From assembly GCA_037951105.1 (NCBI GenBank), contig JBAMJV010004303.1, forward strand, positions 22,501-86,500: 64,000 nucleotides of DNA, given 5' to 3'. Shown in pieces: positions 1 to 11,926 of this stretch; position 1 is the first letter of the stretch, and each line of letters starts with the position of its first letter. The stretch comes from Echinarachnius parma (Eukaryota; Echinodermata; Echinoidea; Clypeasteroida; Echinarachniidae). Made by a program: the position numbers and the translations under genes. The notes beneath the pieces were generated by a model that saw nothing but the letters and a program-made list of their open reading frames with translations, had not been told where the DNA came from and searched no databases.

Positions 1-366
1 CCTTTTGTTAACAAGGACAATAATACATTGAACAACATTGCAATTAAGGAAAGACAGTTAGATTAATTAACTGTTATACACAATTCTTTTTTTATAGTGT
101 ATTTAATGACCTGATCATTTAATGGATATTGCTTTCTGGATCAGTGACTATAAAAAACAGTTTATCAAATGAAAGCATTTATTATGATTCCTGGTAAAAG
201 CATCTCTGCTATACTTTCTCCTTAATAAGAATACAGAAAGAGCTAAAACAATTCCTCATTATATACTGGAAAGTGATTTGCTAAACAGTATAACACTACT
301 AATGAGTGAACGAGAAACATTTTGAAACTATTCGAATCTTCACCATTTACGTCACACTATATACAG
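1..366 (+). other. Partial last intron of receptor copy 1
   Basis: This stretch has no coding potential that I can support. It ends in an AG (365-366) directly before an exon that matches the last exon of copy 2 in sequence and in splice phase. I read it as the 3' part of the intron between an off-window transmembrane exon and the tail exon. Confidence 0.6.
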
Positions 367-1519
367 GAAAGATGCAGCAAAGAAAGCCGCAGAACTTCGT
401 CAGCGTACGCCATCTGCCCGTGGCAACGCGTACATGAATTCAGCCTACTCATCTGAAGTACCAGACAACCAACAACCAGACGTGGTCAAAGTGCCTGGAG
501 GAAACCCCAGAATGAATGACGACAGTGGAGGATATGCTGATGTTCTGAAACCACCAGGTGGAGATGAAGAATACAGTTACGCCTACACGGAGACGAAAGG
601 CCACCAGGGAAGGAACACAACAGGTGTCGTTGGTAGTGACAGTGCTATGAATGACCACTCATATCAGTCAGTAAAACCCAAAGGAGATGCCCTCAAAGGG
701 TATACAAATCCCTGTAATAATGGTCCTGATTATTTCGTCCTGGAACCTCTGTCTACATCTCATTACCAAGAACAGCGACCAGTGGAACCTGATACGTCCG
801 GGAATGATACCTACCATCATCTCAACCACGACGGGACCTCACCAATGGCACAACCTGACGACGGATATGGAGTGGTATCTGCAACATCACAGGGCGAGCA
901 TGGCGAGGAGACCTACAATACACTGGACCACGGCGGAGTCGCGCTGGATGTCAACAGCGCAAGGAAACCCCAAGCCAGGTTAAAAAAGGGGGTGGACAAC
1001 GAAGTCGACAGTACGTACAACACACTTGGTCTCGTTGACGACGGGAGTCAACAGTCTCCCCCGACTCCTGACATCGGCGAATATGGTGCACTCGATCAGA
1101 ATCCTGCAACTGCGCCCGGCGAATCCAATGATGCATACAATGTTCTGCACCAGTCTTCAAAAACAACGGCTGATAAGGCCAGGCGTCAGGCCCCGCGAGA
1201 TGACCGGGATGTCAACGTTGACGACTACAACGTCCTCCACTCCGGGAGGGAAGTAGGAGACTACCACCAGTATCAGGACTTCGCAGCTGAGGAGCACCCT
1301 GACCAGTCCTCTCAACACGGAGCCCTGGACGATGCGGATTACAACGTCCTTCACTCTGGTAAGGAGGTCAGTGACTACCATCTGTACCAGGCGACAGAAC
1401 CACCCAAAGACAGCGACGACGTTTACTATTCGGCCATCAAAGACCAGATTCCGAAAGGCAACGGATCGACCCAACACGAACCAATCTACAGCGACGAAGT
1501 TTACTCTGACTTCAATTAA
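367..1519 (+). CDS. Cytoplasmic-tail exon of multi-tyrosine receptor, copy 1 (partial gene)
   Basis: Last exon of a receptor whose earlier exons lie left of the window. The open frame begins right after the acceptor AG at 365-366; its first base completes a split codon (phase 2), then 383 residues run to TAA at 1517-1519. The first ATG (434) is internal. The product is hydrophilic and acidic with no membrane segment. I count 12 YxxL/V/I motifs: YADV, YQSV, YFVL, YHHL, YGVV, YNTL twice, YGAL, YNVL three times and YSAI. STYNTL and VYYSAI fit the ITIM consensus (S/I/V/L)xYxx(I/V/L). A block YNVLHSG(R/K)EV(G/S)DYH occurs twice. The exon is strongly similar to 35276-36446. By analogy with other animal receptors, phosphorylated tyrosines would recruit SH2 proteins such as SHP phosphatases or Syk/Src-type kinases; that is inference. 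No homologue is named. Confidence 0.8.
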
Positions 1520-1884
1520 TGGTGCCATCACAGGAATCAAATTAATTGACTACAGTATGGTTAGAATTAAATTTGACAAGGTTTATGGGACTTTCTAGTG
1601 ACTGATCTTGTTGAGTCTTCCTCAATATTATAGTCTCTCGATGGCGTTATTATCAACAATCGGCCATATCATCCACATGTCAGCATCAGGTCCCGATTAG
1701 AGTGAATTATTATTTCTTTATCATGGTATCTACTATTAGTCGAGCAGGAAGTGCTAAGTGATAACTGCTTACATAATAGTCGCGGAACCTTGCTTATGGC
1801 TTCGTATGTATATATATTACAAATATATTATTACATCTGCTAAACTAGAGACGACGGGCCAATTGAGAGATATATATACGTATA
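1520..1884. other. 3' flank of receptor copy 1
   Basis: Probably includes the 3' UTR of copy 1. I see no convincing gene. It differs from the sequence following the copy 2 stop codon, which was replaced by poly-G repeats. Confidence 0.5.
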
Positions 1885-2995
1885 ACTTATGCTTAACATT
1901 TTCAAATCAGACAAGACGGGTTAAATGGGTTTTAGAATGTGTAACTGCATATGGAAAGTCTATAATATGTATGTTTTGTTGATCTATCCATTTGTATAAT
2001 TGAAATCATGATTTTGACCATTGATATTGCAGCGATGTTGTATATAAATGCAGACTATTATTTAACTGACACGTTATACATTATGCAATTATGTTTCTGT
2101 AAAACACAATTATATATATTATATTTTTCCAAAGTTTAAAGTGGTTCTCATATTATGTTTGATTAAAAAGGTTCTCGATATGTTTTTATTTTAAATTCTA
2201 TTTAAGGTTTTAGAGCAGGAATGAGAGAGTTTTGTATCTTTCAAACGTATCATTCATTTAACACACAAATGAATGGGAAAATGCACGTTTTTTCTTTTTT
2301 GTGTGTGACATGCGACTCTAAAATGACACGTGAATATGGTGAAAGCTCAACCGCAAATTTGGTTTTAAAAGATGCACAAGACGCAAGATGCGAGCGACGC
2401 GTTGTGGATTTTTTTTTTAGTAATCGCACCAATCGAGGAAGAGAGGCAAATCAGTCCCCTCTCCAGTCTTGTTAGGGTAAAAGTCTAGGTGAATTTTATG
2501 TGAATTGAGGCTTTTGCTTGAAAACACAAACATCCCTGCTTTGAACTTTTTATACAATGTACATGTATATATTATCTATGCTTAATATTCACAAAATCTG
2601 GAAGCTGGGTTGAATCGGACTATAAATGTGTATGTTTTGATGTTTTGTTGATCAATCCATTTGAACAATCAACATCATAATTGTAACCATTGATCTTGCA
2701 GCGAGTGTTTGTATATTAATTGCATGATATTATATAGCTGACACATTATGCCTAAACAGTTCTGTAAATTCAATTGTATATACTAATTTTCCAAGGTATA
2801 TATAGCGGATCTGATAGCGGTGCTCATATTATGTTTGATTTATGTTCTCGATATGTTTGTATATGTTTTATACACGTATTGATATTTAGCAGTACTACTG
2901 AATGTAAACGAAACAGTGTATATAGGCCACATCTTATATAATTATATTATATATTTTATATATTTTTATAAATGATCTATCATATTATTATCTAA

Positions 2996-3085
2996 TCAGT
3001 GGCGTAGCGACGGGCCGGGGCACGGGGGGGGGGGGGGGGGGGGTTCACGTGTTTATGCGTGGCCCACACAATTCTAAGCCTCGTG
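2996..3085. repeat. Poly-G patch of the 'AGTGGCGTAGC' repeat family
   Basis: 'cagtggcgtagcgac' leads into about 20 consecutive G. The same lead-in occurs at 43880, and variants at 50548, 53775 and 7040. At 50548-50683 the lead-in and an inverted 'gctacgccact' bound a short element, so this looks like one end of a dispersed DNA element. Confidence 0.55.
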
Positions 3086-3183
3086 GGTTTTTGGGTCGCC
3101 CCTATTTCCAAAATTATATGTTTGAAAATACAATGTTTTTATTTGCACATATGAATATTACATTATATTCTTGATGTACTATA

Positions 3184-3607
3184 GGATTTCTCGGTCAATT
3201 TCGTAAGTTGGCCACACAAATTCATTTGGTGTGCATTCAATTTCGCCGATTTTGTCACCGCAGCAGTATTCTGCAGTTCAAATTCGTTTTTTAGCATTCG
3301 AATTCATATAACAATCATTCGAAAACATTTTGTTTGCATTCGATTTAGAACGTGTTTCTATTTCGTAAAATTGTCATTCAATTTAAAGCGAGAAAATTTG
3401 TGATTACGTAATACCACCTTCCGTGAAATCCGTTGGCGAAATTGAATGCAAATAGCGTGTTTTTTAAATTGAATGCTAAAAATGCTAAATCGTATGAACA
3501 AAATGCAATTTTGAATGACAATTGCAAGCCTTCAGCTCAATTTCGCGAAATTGAATGAAACGCTTATCAAAACGAATGAGAAGCTTACGAAATTGGCTGA
3601 GAAAACC
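3184..3607. mobile_element. TA-flanked MITE with 'AATTTCG' core
   Basis: Terminal inverted repeats: the left end 'ggatttctcggtcaatttcg' is the imperfect reverse complement of the right end '...cgaaattggctgagaaaacc'. TA flanks both sides. The paralogous site near 44180 lacks this 424-bp block, which confirms a discrete insertion. The core is made of variants of 'attcaatttcg', also met at 53850-54420 and 60850-61190. A Tc1/mariner-type non-autonomous element is likely from the TA target. Confidence 0.75.
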
Positions 3608-3974
3608 TATATTATGTAATAACCTTGTTGTTTATCGACCATGTTTTTCTTTCGGTCTTGGTGTTTTTTAGGGTATTATATTTTCCCCACGTACTATTTT
3701 AAATATTCATACCGGTGGAAGCATTCATAAAGCCAATGGCTTTCCTAGCTGCCTCCACATTCTCATAATTATGTTTGTTGTATTCTAATTATGTTGCAAT
3801 TTCGTATTAATTTAAATTGTAATCTTTGTTTTGTATTTTATATGTTTTTATGATGAATGAATTAAAGAACAATTTCAATTTCAATTTTACTTGTATGTTT
3901 TCAACTTTAAAACAAACAAAATCTTGTTCAATTCATGATCAATTAAATTCTTGTTTAATTCAATTCAAGTACAT

Positions 3975-4105
3975 GGGTCCCGTTGCAAGAAAGAGATAAT
4001 TTGATTGTAAGTTAGAACTGATTGTAAGTCAGAAACTTTGCGCGTTTCAACCAATCAGACTCGCGCATTTAGAACACATGATCTGACTTACATAAGTTGC
4101 AACTT
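3975..4105. mobile_element. Fragment of 'GGGCCCCGTTGC' palindromic MITE family
   Basis: 'gggtcccgttgcaagaaaga' followed by 'gattgtaagtt' and 'acatgatctgacttac' matches the more complete palindromes at 13170-13319, 15870-16035 and 44296-44451. The right end is eroded here. Confidence 0.6.
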
Positions 4106-4220
4106 TACTTTATTTTCTCGTCGGTATAATTTGTAATGGAATTAATCAATGTTTTTTGGAAACGCTATCAAATGTTTTGACATGTTTATTTTTCCAAATG
4201 GTACCTCACGAAACGTCATT

Positions 4221-4676
4221 GAAAGGATAGTTGAGTTTTGGTATAGAGGGCGCTACACAATTTGTTTTGTGTCTGTTAATGAAAAACTCGAGTGTCAAAT
4301 TCGAAAGATCATACAATTTTAATGACAGAATAAACTTTATTTGATCAAAATCGGTTCAGAAATGGCTGAAATATCTCTCTATCTAATCCGACAATCTAAT
4401 CAATAAAACAACACATGCGCAATATTTTTATTTAAAATGGTTAAAACCAATGTGTGTTTAGAGAGCGCCCTCTTGAGTTTTAACGGCTCGTTTTGAATGA
4501 TATCAGGCTTTTCACTTAGTCATTTGTAATTTTGTATCCATTTCCTAGCATGGTGGACAGGTGGAGTTATAACTATTAGTTTATAATGTAATGGTGCAGA
4601 TTTTGGTTACTAAAATTCAGTTTGACCAAAACTGTCCTCTCTTTACCAAAAATCTACTATACCTTTAAGCGCATAC
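4221..4676. mobile_element. TTAA-family MITE, degenerate copy
   Basis: Begins 'aaggatagttgagttttggt' and ends near 'ctatacctttaa'. Internal landmarks of the family are present: 'actttatttgatcaaaatcg', 'gagagcgccctcttgagt' and 'agttataactattag'. It is one of about ten copies in this window; the intact copies are flanked by TTAA. Confidence 0.7.
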
Positions 4677-5056
4677 TAACGAAAGCGGGTTATTTACGAT
4701 TGAAGTATTCAGATTTTTAATTCTCCACTGGAAAGTTATACAATCATGTACGTAACTCTGTATAAATTCAGTGCAATTAGAAAATGAATATCACTTTGAA
4801 TTTTCGCTAGTAACTTGGCCATAATATACTATCAATTCAACGTGAAATTATCACACAGTAGACATATCAAAGCAATACCACATATCAAAGCAATATCAAA
4901 GCACAGCAATGCACATTTGTTTAACCATTTACCACTTTTTGCACATGACTGTGACCAAGTTACTAGATCACTTATATGCATCAACGCATCTACCTGATCC
5001 CGTGGAAGAACAGATCCACTACCAGTGAGAGTGGATCTCCCTGCCGGAAAGAACTT

Positions 5057-5385
5057 ACTCATCCACAGTGTGAACCTACTGTGTTTCACAGTGTGGACCA
5101 CAATGTTAAATTCGAGCGTTTTCACAGTGTGAAAACCAACTTACACTGTGAACACACTATAGGGCACTATATGACCACAGTGTAAAATCAAGGTGAAATT
5201 GTCTGCGTTCACAATATAGCGTGTAAAACGGTGTGCTCACAAAGTGCATCTCAGCAATTTCACAGTGTGTTCACAGTGTGTTCAGAGTGTGAGTTGGCTT
5301 TCACACTGTGAAAACGCTAGAATTTAACATTGTGGTCCACATTCTGAAACACAGTGTGTTCATACTGTGTTCACACTGGATGAGT
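5057..5385. mobile_element. Inverted-repeat element built of 'CACAGTGTG' motifs
   Basis: Left end 'actcatccacagtgtgaac' and right end 'tgttcacactggatgagt' are inverted repeats, and the arms stay complementary for about 60 bp (including 'gtggaccacaatgttaaatt'). Within the 329 bp, 'cacagtgtg' or its complement recurs around ten times. The paralogous site near 45130 lacks it, so it is a clean insertion. Superfamily not determined. Confidence 0.7.
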
Positions 5386-5993
5386 GTATTTACTCCGATA
5401 GGGCTGTCACGGGCAATACCCCCGATTTATCAGTCTATTGCACATATGTTTTTATTGATATACTGTGTCGTATATGTTTTGTCATCTTTTGTTAGAAAAA
5501 ATTGTCCTAATATATAGTATATTGTATATCCTTTTTATATTAACACAATTGAGAAAAGAAAAATACACAAGCCACATTCCCTGGTTTGAATTAACATCCA
5601 AATATTGATAACAATAGAAATAACGAATCAATATAGAGAAAAAACGAAAGTGATTACTAAATAAGCAAATTTTAATCATCATAGCATTTATCCACCGTCC
5701 ATTCATTACGCAGTAACACAATCATTCTGAATGATTTGGGTTCAATATTATAACGTCACCTTTTCCCCGGTTTAAAATGAGAGCGAAAGAGGAAGAGGAA
5801 TTAATTAAAATAATTGCCGCAATCGCATATAATTCATAGACCTAAACTGCAGAAAGACATGTCAAAAACAGGGCATGAAAAATAAAAGTCATACAATATG
5901 CACGAACGCAAAGGAACCACTTAATTCCGGATGTTTAGGTATAATTGTATCCTTATTATTCTTTGTGTAAATGTTAAACTGCACTAACGCAGT
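5386..5993. other. Intergenic, related to 8730-8840, 10784-10890 and 51250-51470
   Basis: No gene seen. 'gagcgaaagaggaagagga', 'agacctaaac' and 'cacgaacgcaa' recur in these regions. The block belongs to the duplicated upstream flanks of the receptor genes. Confidence 0.5.
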
Positions 5994-6589
5994 AAAGGGG
6001 GACCACCAGGCAAAGACGGATGGGGATGAATGTAACACACACAAACAAAATCAGATCGAACAGCCCTGTAATTTGGATTCTACGGATAAAAAACGAATGC
6101 GTCCCTCCATCAAACTATATATCGGTCAATAAAAGAGTTTAACTGATTTAGCATAATATTACAACAATATTGTACTTATTCTTATAAAGGTATTGTGAAG
6201 CCGACATTTGTAAACGTATGTCATGGAAAAATCTCAGAAATGAAGAATATGTAATTTACATGTAGTCAGTTTAAGCGAGGTTTGGTTATTTTGCTTAATA
6301 TTCGGTCATGCTATTTGTGTGCGGGCTGGCGCGGGTCACGAGGGGTCACGCATAACGTTGTGGTACTTCGTGGAATCCGTGTACGAGCTTCCTCACTGGG
6401 TGAATACACGTAATTGCACAATTAACCGTTGGTTGTCGTTTTTATTATTTTTAGGTCTATAACTTCACGGACAAGATATTTCAAGCCCTAATTTTTTCTG
6501 GCATGCTATTAAATGACATTTTCTTTCATATAAGACAAGAACCACGCAACTTTTGAAATTTGGCTTGCAAAAGAGGGAATGTCCCTTTA
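5994..6589. mobile_element. DNA element with 'AAAGGG' ends; inverted relative at 28290-28771
   Basis: Starts 'aaaggggaccaccaggcaaa' and ends 'gggaatgtcccttt', flanked by TA. The reverse complement of much of it (including 'acagccctgtaatttggatt' and 'tattgtgaagccgacatttg') is found at 28290-28771 within a receptor intron. Non-autonomous; no coding capacity. Confidence 0.6.
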
Positions 6590-8329
6590 ATAGGTAACGA
6601 CTATAAAGTTTCCAAGCCCCTAGATATTAAACTATACCATAAAACGACATTTCAAAAACACCACTCTGCAATATGTATTATAGACATTCATCATACACGT
6701 ACGCCTCTCTCGATCTTTGTGATAATGCTCATTAACTGTTTTGTTTAAACTGTTCGGTGGATGCCTGTTACCTGTCTGACTTGCAACTCTGTACTTTGTG
6801 CAGTTCTCCAGGCTGAATGAATTCAAGAAGAAGAAGGAAAAGGTGTCTGAACATATTACAACTAAGCTTTTATAGGAAACTTAAACACCAGAACAATTGC
6901 AGTTTCTTCAATATTGTTGTGGGATAATTTACACTACAACTTGCGCAACATATACAGTCATATTTGTTAAAATATATTGAATGTTATACTAGATTGACAC
7001 TGTAAAATACTGCGTTGTATTATTATCAGCAACAACAGCGGCTAGTGGAGCAACGGGTGGGTGGGGGGGGGGGGGGGCACGTTGCCACACAAAAGAAGTA
7101 AAAACAATACAAGATCATGAGGGGGAATTGTGTGGAAAACAAAATAAGAAAAAAGCATTAGCCTAAGATGTGCCTCCAATGTGCCCCCAAGTGGTGCACA
7201 CTATACGTCACCTACCCTGTGCTACATAATTGCACTGTTTGATAATCGTTTATCAGAAATAATCAACTCTAAATGTGGTTTGCTTTAAAGGGATCTAGTA
7301 ACTTTGTTGAAATGTGCAAAAAGGGATGAATGGTTGACACAATGTATGTTATCTGATATGTCCATTGGTAAAGTCCACTGGCAAAATGCAAAGTGATATT
7401 CGCTAACTCATTGCACTCACTTGTACACGGTTTCGATGATCCAGTGGATAATTAACATCTGAACACTTCAATCGTAAATATCTTTTTAACGAAAGGGAAG
7501 TTCGAAAAACCGAAACCTGTCCCATGCTTTCATTGTTAATATGAATACAACAAGGTATGATGGAACCACTAGAATTCCAATTGGATTTTGAGGATTTGGA
7601 CAATGTTACTAAGTCTCTTTAATATGTCTCCTTTTTAAGACGGTCGGTGGAGCAACTCGCAGACAACCGTCATGTTCAAGTCTAGATCGAGGTGACCGCC
7701 AGGTGTGATACTCCTTCTGTTTAGGTTTCAACACACCCATGATCAATTAAGATGTCCACGGTGGCGTAACTTGAATGGCCTGACTAATGTTTGTTTTTTG
7801 AGGGGCGAATTATTTTGGGACATACTTTTTATGATCCCCCATATTGTGTCTTTCTTCAATTATTAGTTGCCCCAATAGTTTGACAAAAACGACCTTTAGA
7901 GAAAAAAATTGAAGAAATAACAGAGAGTGTGTCCCCAATTATACGCGACACGGTCCCCCAACCAGTCCAACCACTTCACGTGTGCGTACTAATTTTGTGT
8001 GTGTACAAAGTCTCATTTAATGCAAGCACAATAGCCGATTTGCCTAACTCATATTTTATGACAACAATAAACGGTTTGTACTATGTACTGCACTATTAAG
8101 TCAAGGTATTGCCTTGTATACTAATATATTTTCTAAATTCACTTCCTCTTTTAACAAAAACGTTTTGTGATTTTGCAGTATAGGGGGAAACAGATTAGTA
8201 CAACAGACTAAGAGGCGCGCTGTAAAGGCACTCACTTTGGAACTTGATGAAGTATACGTAGGATGCATGTATACAAATAAATTTGCACATTATAATTTCT
8301 GACATGTGTATCAGTATCCATTGAACAAC
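6590..8329. other. Upstream flank of the first signal-peptide exon
   Basis: No gene supported. 7285-7640 resembles 50938-51250 upstream of copy 3 ('aaagggatctagtaactct/t', 'gcaaagtgatatt', 'cttcaatcgtaaatatcttt'). 7990-8329 resembles 11570-11926 ('caatagccgatttgcct', 'ttaacaaaaacgttttgtga'). This is where promoter elements shared by the paralogues would be expected, but no specific site could be recognised. A poly-G patch lies at 7060. Confidence 0.5.
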
Positions 8330-8393
8330 ATGTATACGATTTGGGTGGTAGTGTTTCTCGGCTCCATCGCTCCTGCAGTGACACAGAATGAAG
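8330..8393 (+). CDS. Signal-peptide exon, alternative first coding exon 1a of receptor copy 2
   Basis: ATG at 8330, 21 codons, then one base before a strong donor (G|GTAAGCA), so phase 1. The peptide MYTIWVVVFLGSIAPAVTQNE has a hydrophobic core and looks like a secretion signal. It is nearly identical to 11927-11993, and about 400 bp upstream are conserved too. Its phase fits the MAM exon at 14739. It may be an alternative promoter/first exon, or a remnant of a partial duplication. Confidence 0.6.
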
Positions 8394-9416
8394 GTAAGCA
8401 CGATTGATAAGGATCATTTGGCGTGAAAACAATATATTTTCCTTGATTATTTTTACCTTTATCCAGTTGGTCTTTACACTCAGTAGACTGATAAGTATCT
8501 GATCCATCATGCTTGACATCTTAATCAGTTTTAGCATAATACGTGTGGTTACAGTCTGTTTGATTGTCCATAATGTATAGATATTTGCTAGTTTGTACAT
8601 ACTTTGAAACATGAATGTATACCCAGTCTAAACACATATTGTAAAAAGAGCATACAGTGAAATAGCGTGGTCGGACTGATTGGGGAGAACGCAAATGATT
8701 TTTTTTTTTTAGATAAATAATTTGGTTCAATATGACGTCACATTTACTCTGGTTTGAAAGAAGAGCGAAAGAGGAAGACGAATCAATGAAAATAATCGAT
8801 TGCGGCAATCTCATGCATACAGTTTACAGACCTAAACCGCCTAAACCGGCTTGGTACGAACAGTCACGTCACGTTCACGTTGACGTCACGTGAACGGTTC
8901 TGTACCTTTTGTGAAACGGGTCACCCAAATCTACGAAGTGTAGGGTAAAGTGACCCAACAATTTGTCGTTTTCCATGCCGGTAAAACTCGAAGTGTCGCG
9001 TTAACCAAATCGTGACGTGAGCGTTTAATCAAGATTTTTAAAATTGCAAACGCTTGTTACTAAGACTAGACATACACGCACAAAGAGATTTAAAAATGTC
9101 GACGAAAATGCCGATACCCCCTTATCAAATCTTTTCAATCATTATGTTTATAATATGTACGTGCATAATTCAGAGTAATCTGAGACGATAATATGCAGTT
9201 CTGTCATTTAGGTAATGTACAACCATACCACTTGCATTATTTGTCTTGTTATTGGAGTATTTCTAAAGACGTGTCGTGCGTGCATTTTGGCAAATGTTGA
9301 TTTCCAGCTGAATTGCTACACGCAGCGGACAATTCAGTTCGCATACGCCTGAAGTTCCCGTGCTCGACGTCTGCGCGTACTGGCCCTTAACGGCGTTGTA
9401 TGTGCATGCCTGTGAA

Positions 9417-9444
9417 AGTGAGTGAGTGAGTGAGTGAGTGAGTG
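9417..9444. repeat. (GTGA)n microsatellite
   Basis: Seven tandem copies of gtga/tgag inside the MULE-like element. Confidence 0.9.
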
Positions 9445-9659
9445 ACTGGCAGCAGTGATCAACGAGTTTAAAAGTAATACAACAATGATTTGATTAATAG
9501 TGTTTATTTATGGTTATTGAATCGAGTCAATCTATAAGTCAGTCATTTAATCTAATAAACAATCAATTAATCAGTCAATCATTATAATGAAACAATCACA
9601 CCAATCAATCAATATTAAATAAATCAATTAATGTATTTGACATTCTAGCTACTTGTAGG

Positions 9660-10455
9660 CAGTGGCGTACCCAGGATTTTTTCAAGGGGTGAGTGTAGGG
9701 GGGGGGGGAATATTTCGTCAGACAAATTGAAGTAAGCGGGGGGAGTGTGGGTAGGGGGTGTCCGTAGAAAATGACCGCAGCCGAGGACGAGACCAGGACC
9801 GGTCACAAATTTCGAGGCCGAGACCAAGACCTAGATCTGTCAGTGTCTTTGTTTTTAAACGCAAATTGAAATTACATTTATTGAGTAACTATGTCGAGAA
9901 TTAACGTTAAAATTATATCACCAGAAATGATATTAAGTAATAATTTATTAATTGTTATTGATAACGTGCATTATCTTTTTGTTCTTGTTATGTTTGTTTA
10001 TTCAATATAAATGTCAGCATTTCACATTCTCTCTCTCTCTCTCCCCCCCCCCCCCCCTCCTCTCTTCTATTTTTCTTTATCTTAACACCAAATACCATTT
10101 CCCCCTATATACATATAACTTTCTTCTTTCTCTGTTTATTTAATCATTTGTAGTTTTGTTAACTTTGAAACATTTTAAAAAGTGAAACATTGATGTATTA
10201 TGTTATATGGGGACCTTGCTCTTACAAGCCCAGCTTCTCTAAGGTCTCCACTTTCTTTCATTTGGATTGTATATCGACTTAATATTGCACTTAAATTGTT
10301 TTTCTTATGCTGTTTTGTTCTATTATTATATGTAAAAATGTTGTGAAAGAAAGAAATAAAATGAACCTTGAAACCTTGAACCTTGAATTATGTAAGGGGG
10401 GTGGGGATGGGGGTAGGGGGTGTCCATCCCCCAGCCCCCAGGCCTGTGTACGCCT
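9660..10455. mobile_element. Nested repeat with 'GGCGTACCC' and 'GTACGCC' ends
   Basis: Starts 'gtggcgtacccaggattttt' followed by G-runs and ends 'ggcctgtgtacgcctata'. The start is shared with 24165 ('gcgtacccatgattttttca'). The interior contains a CT-rich low-complexity run (10030-10060) and the tail-like repeat 'accttgaaaccttgaacc' near 10370, which resembles a LINE 3' end. A composite of nested insertions is likely. Confidence 0.45.
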
Positions 10456-10775
10456 ATAATTGTATATTACAGTATAGGTAGGACGGGTTCGTTCACGATT
10501 AAATTTACCGAGAATTAGTCTCTTCTCAACGACAATTTACATTAATTTGTTTTACGCAAGCGCCAATTTACGTGAACTTTCATGAATTGCATATAGTATA
10601 TCTACAAACTGTTGGGTCACGTAACCCAACACTTCGTAGATTTGGGTGACCTGTTTCACAAAAGGTACGGAACCTGAACGTAACACTTCGTAGATTTGGG
10701 TGACCTGTTTCACAAAAGGTACAAAACCTTCACGTGACGTCAACGTGAACGTGACGTGACTGTTCGTACCAAGCC

Positions 10776-11926
10776 CCTAAACCGCAGAATGACATGACAA
10801 AAAGTGCATAAAAAGAAGAAGTCATACATTTATACACGAACGCAATGGAACCACTCGGTTCCGGATGTTCAGGTTAGTTTGGTACTCCATACCGTTACGA
10901 GGTTATACGACTTTCATGGTTCCAAGCTCCGAGACCTTCAAATGCGTAGTTTCAAGAAATAACCTTTTGATGAGTTAATAACACACTCAGTATTACATTT
11001 GAAAAAGCACACAATATTAATGACATAATCAACTTTATTTGATCAAAATCGGTTCACAAACGGCTGAAATATCCATTATTATATCTGATGGGAATAAATG
11101 TATTTTACACATTTCTAAAAAATATACCAAAAGAAAATGTTTTTTTTTTAATGTTGTCAAAAAATACAAAAATATAAGCGGGAATTATGTTGAAAACAAA
11201 ATACGACAAAAACATAAGCGTATAATGAGTGAGCATTCATAATCAGAAACAATACACTATGAATGGGGTTTGCTTTAAAATGTCATAAAATGTTATAAAG
11301 ACGGTCGGTGGAGCTAGTCGCAGTCTACAAACAACCGTCAGAACAGGTTGATGTTTCACTTTGGTCAAAATCTTTAAGTAGGTTCCATACTTCATCAATC
11401 AATGAAGAATTCCAAACATTTTACAGATTGAAGATTTAAAGATTACAAACCTTTTATTAGGGCACGATCTATAGAAAAATTAAGAAAATACAGAGAATTA
11501 AGAAACAGCCTACAGTTTGTCCCCAATAATTTGCGGCACCCCCAATCAGTCCAAACACTCAGCCAACGTGTGTAATTGAGTGTGTAAATGTATATGTGCA
11601 AGTTAGAATACAATAATATAATTGATGCAAACACAATAGCCGATTTGCCTGACTCATATTTTATGTCAACACAAAATGGTTTGTATTATACATGTACTTC
11701 ACTATTCATTCAAGGTAGGCCTACTTCCTTGTATTACAATAATTTTTCTAAATTCAGTTCCTCTTTTAACGAAAACGTTTTGTGATATTGCAGTGGGGAA
11801 CTTAGATCAGTACAACAGACTGAGAGGCGCAGTAAAAGCACATTGCTACTTGATTTAGTCGCATTATACTTGAATAAATCTGCACATTATAATTTCTGAC
11901 ATGTGTATCAGTATCCATTGAACAAC
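10776..11926. other. Flank of second signal-peptide exon with a MITE fragment
   Basis: 10985-11110 is a TTAA-family MITE fragment ('atttgatcaaaatcggttca'). 11570-11926 duplicates the region upstream of 8330. No gene other than the exon that follows. Confidence 0.5.

Larger units (their letters stand above)
1885..5050. repeat. Segmental duplication unit, copy 1 (paralogous to 42770-45150)
   Basis: Landmarks recur in the same order and orientation at 42.77-45.15 kb: 'attatctatgcttaacatt', a stretch ending 'cttgcagcga', a block with 'tgtgacatgcgac', a poly-G patch after 'cagtggcgtagc', 'cttgatgtacta' and 'gaagaacagatcca'. It lies downstream of a tail exon in both places, so it was copied with the receptor gene. 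Independent insertions distinguish the copies: the MITEs at 3184-3607 and 4221-4676 are here only, while a Harbinger element ends the other copy. Confidence 0.75.
8840..10775. mobile_element. MULE-like DNA transposon with long inverted repeats, non-autonomous
   Basis: The left terminus 'ggcttggtacgaacagtcac' (from 8848) is matched by its exact inverse ending at 10775, and the inverted repeats continue for about 100 bp ('gtgaaac(a/g)ggtcacccaaat', 'ctacgaagtgt'). Flanks repeat 'cctaaacc(g)': 8831-8839 and 8840-8847 on the left, 10776-10784 on the right. The related sequence at 5855 is continuous ('cctaaactgcagaaagacat'), which shows the empty site. The 8-9 bp target duplication and long TIRs suggest MULE, with hAT second. 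The right TIR holds a tandem duplication of about 53 bp. No transposase frame was found. Confidence 0.7.

Noticed and set aside
5000-5400. CRISPR-like array from regularly recurring 'CACAGTGTG'
   Set aside because: Spacing is irregular, motifs occur in both orientations, and the block has inverted ends and an empty paralogous site, so it is a transposon in eukaryotic DNA.
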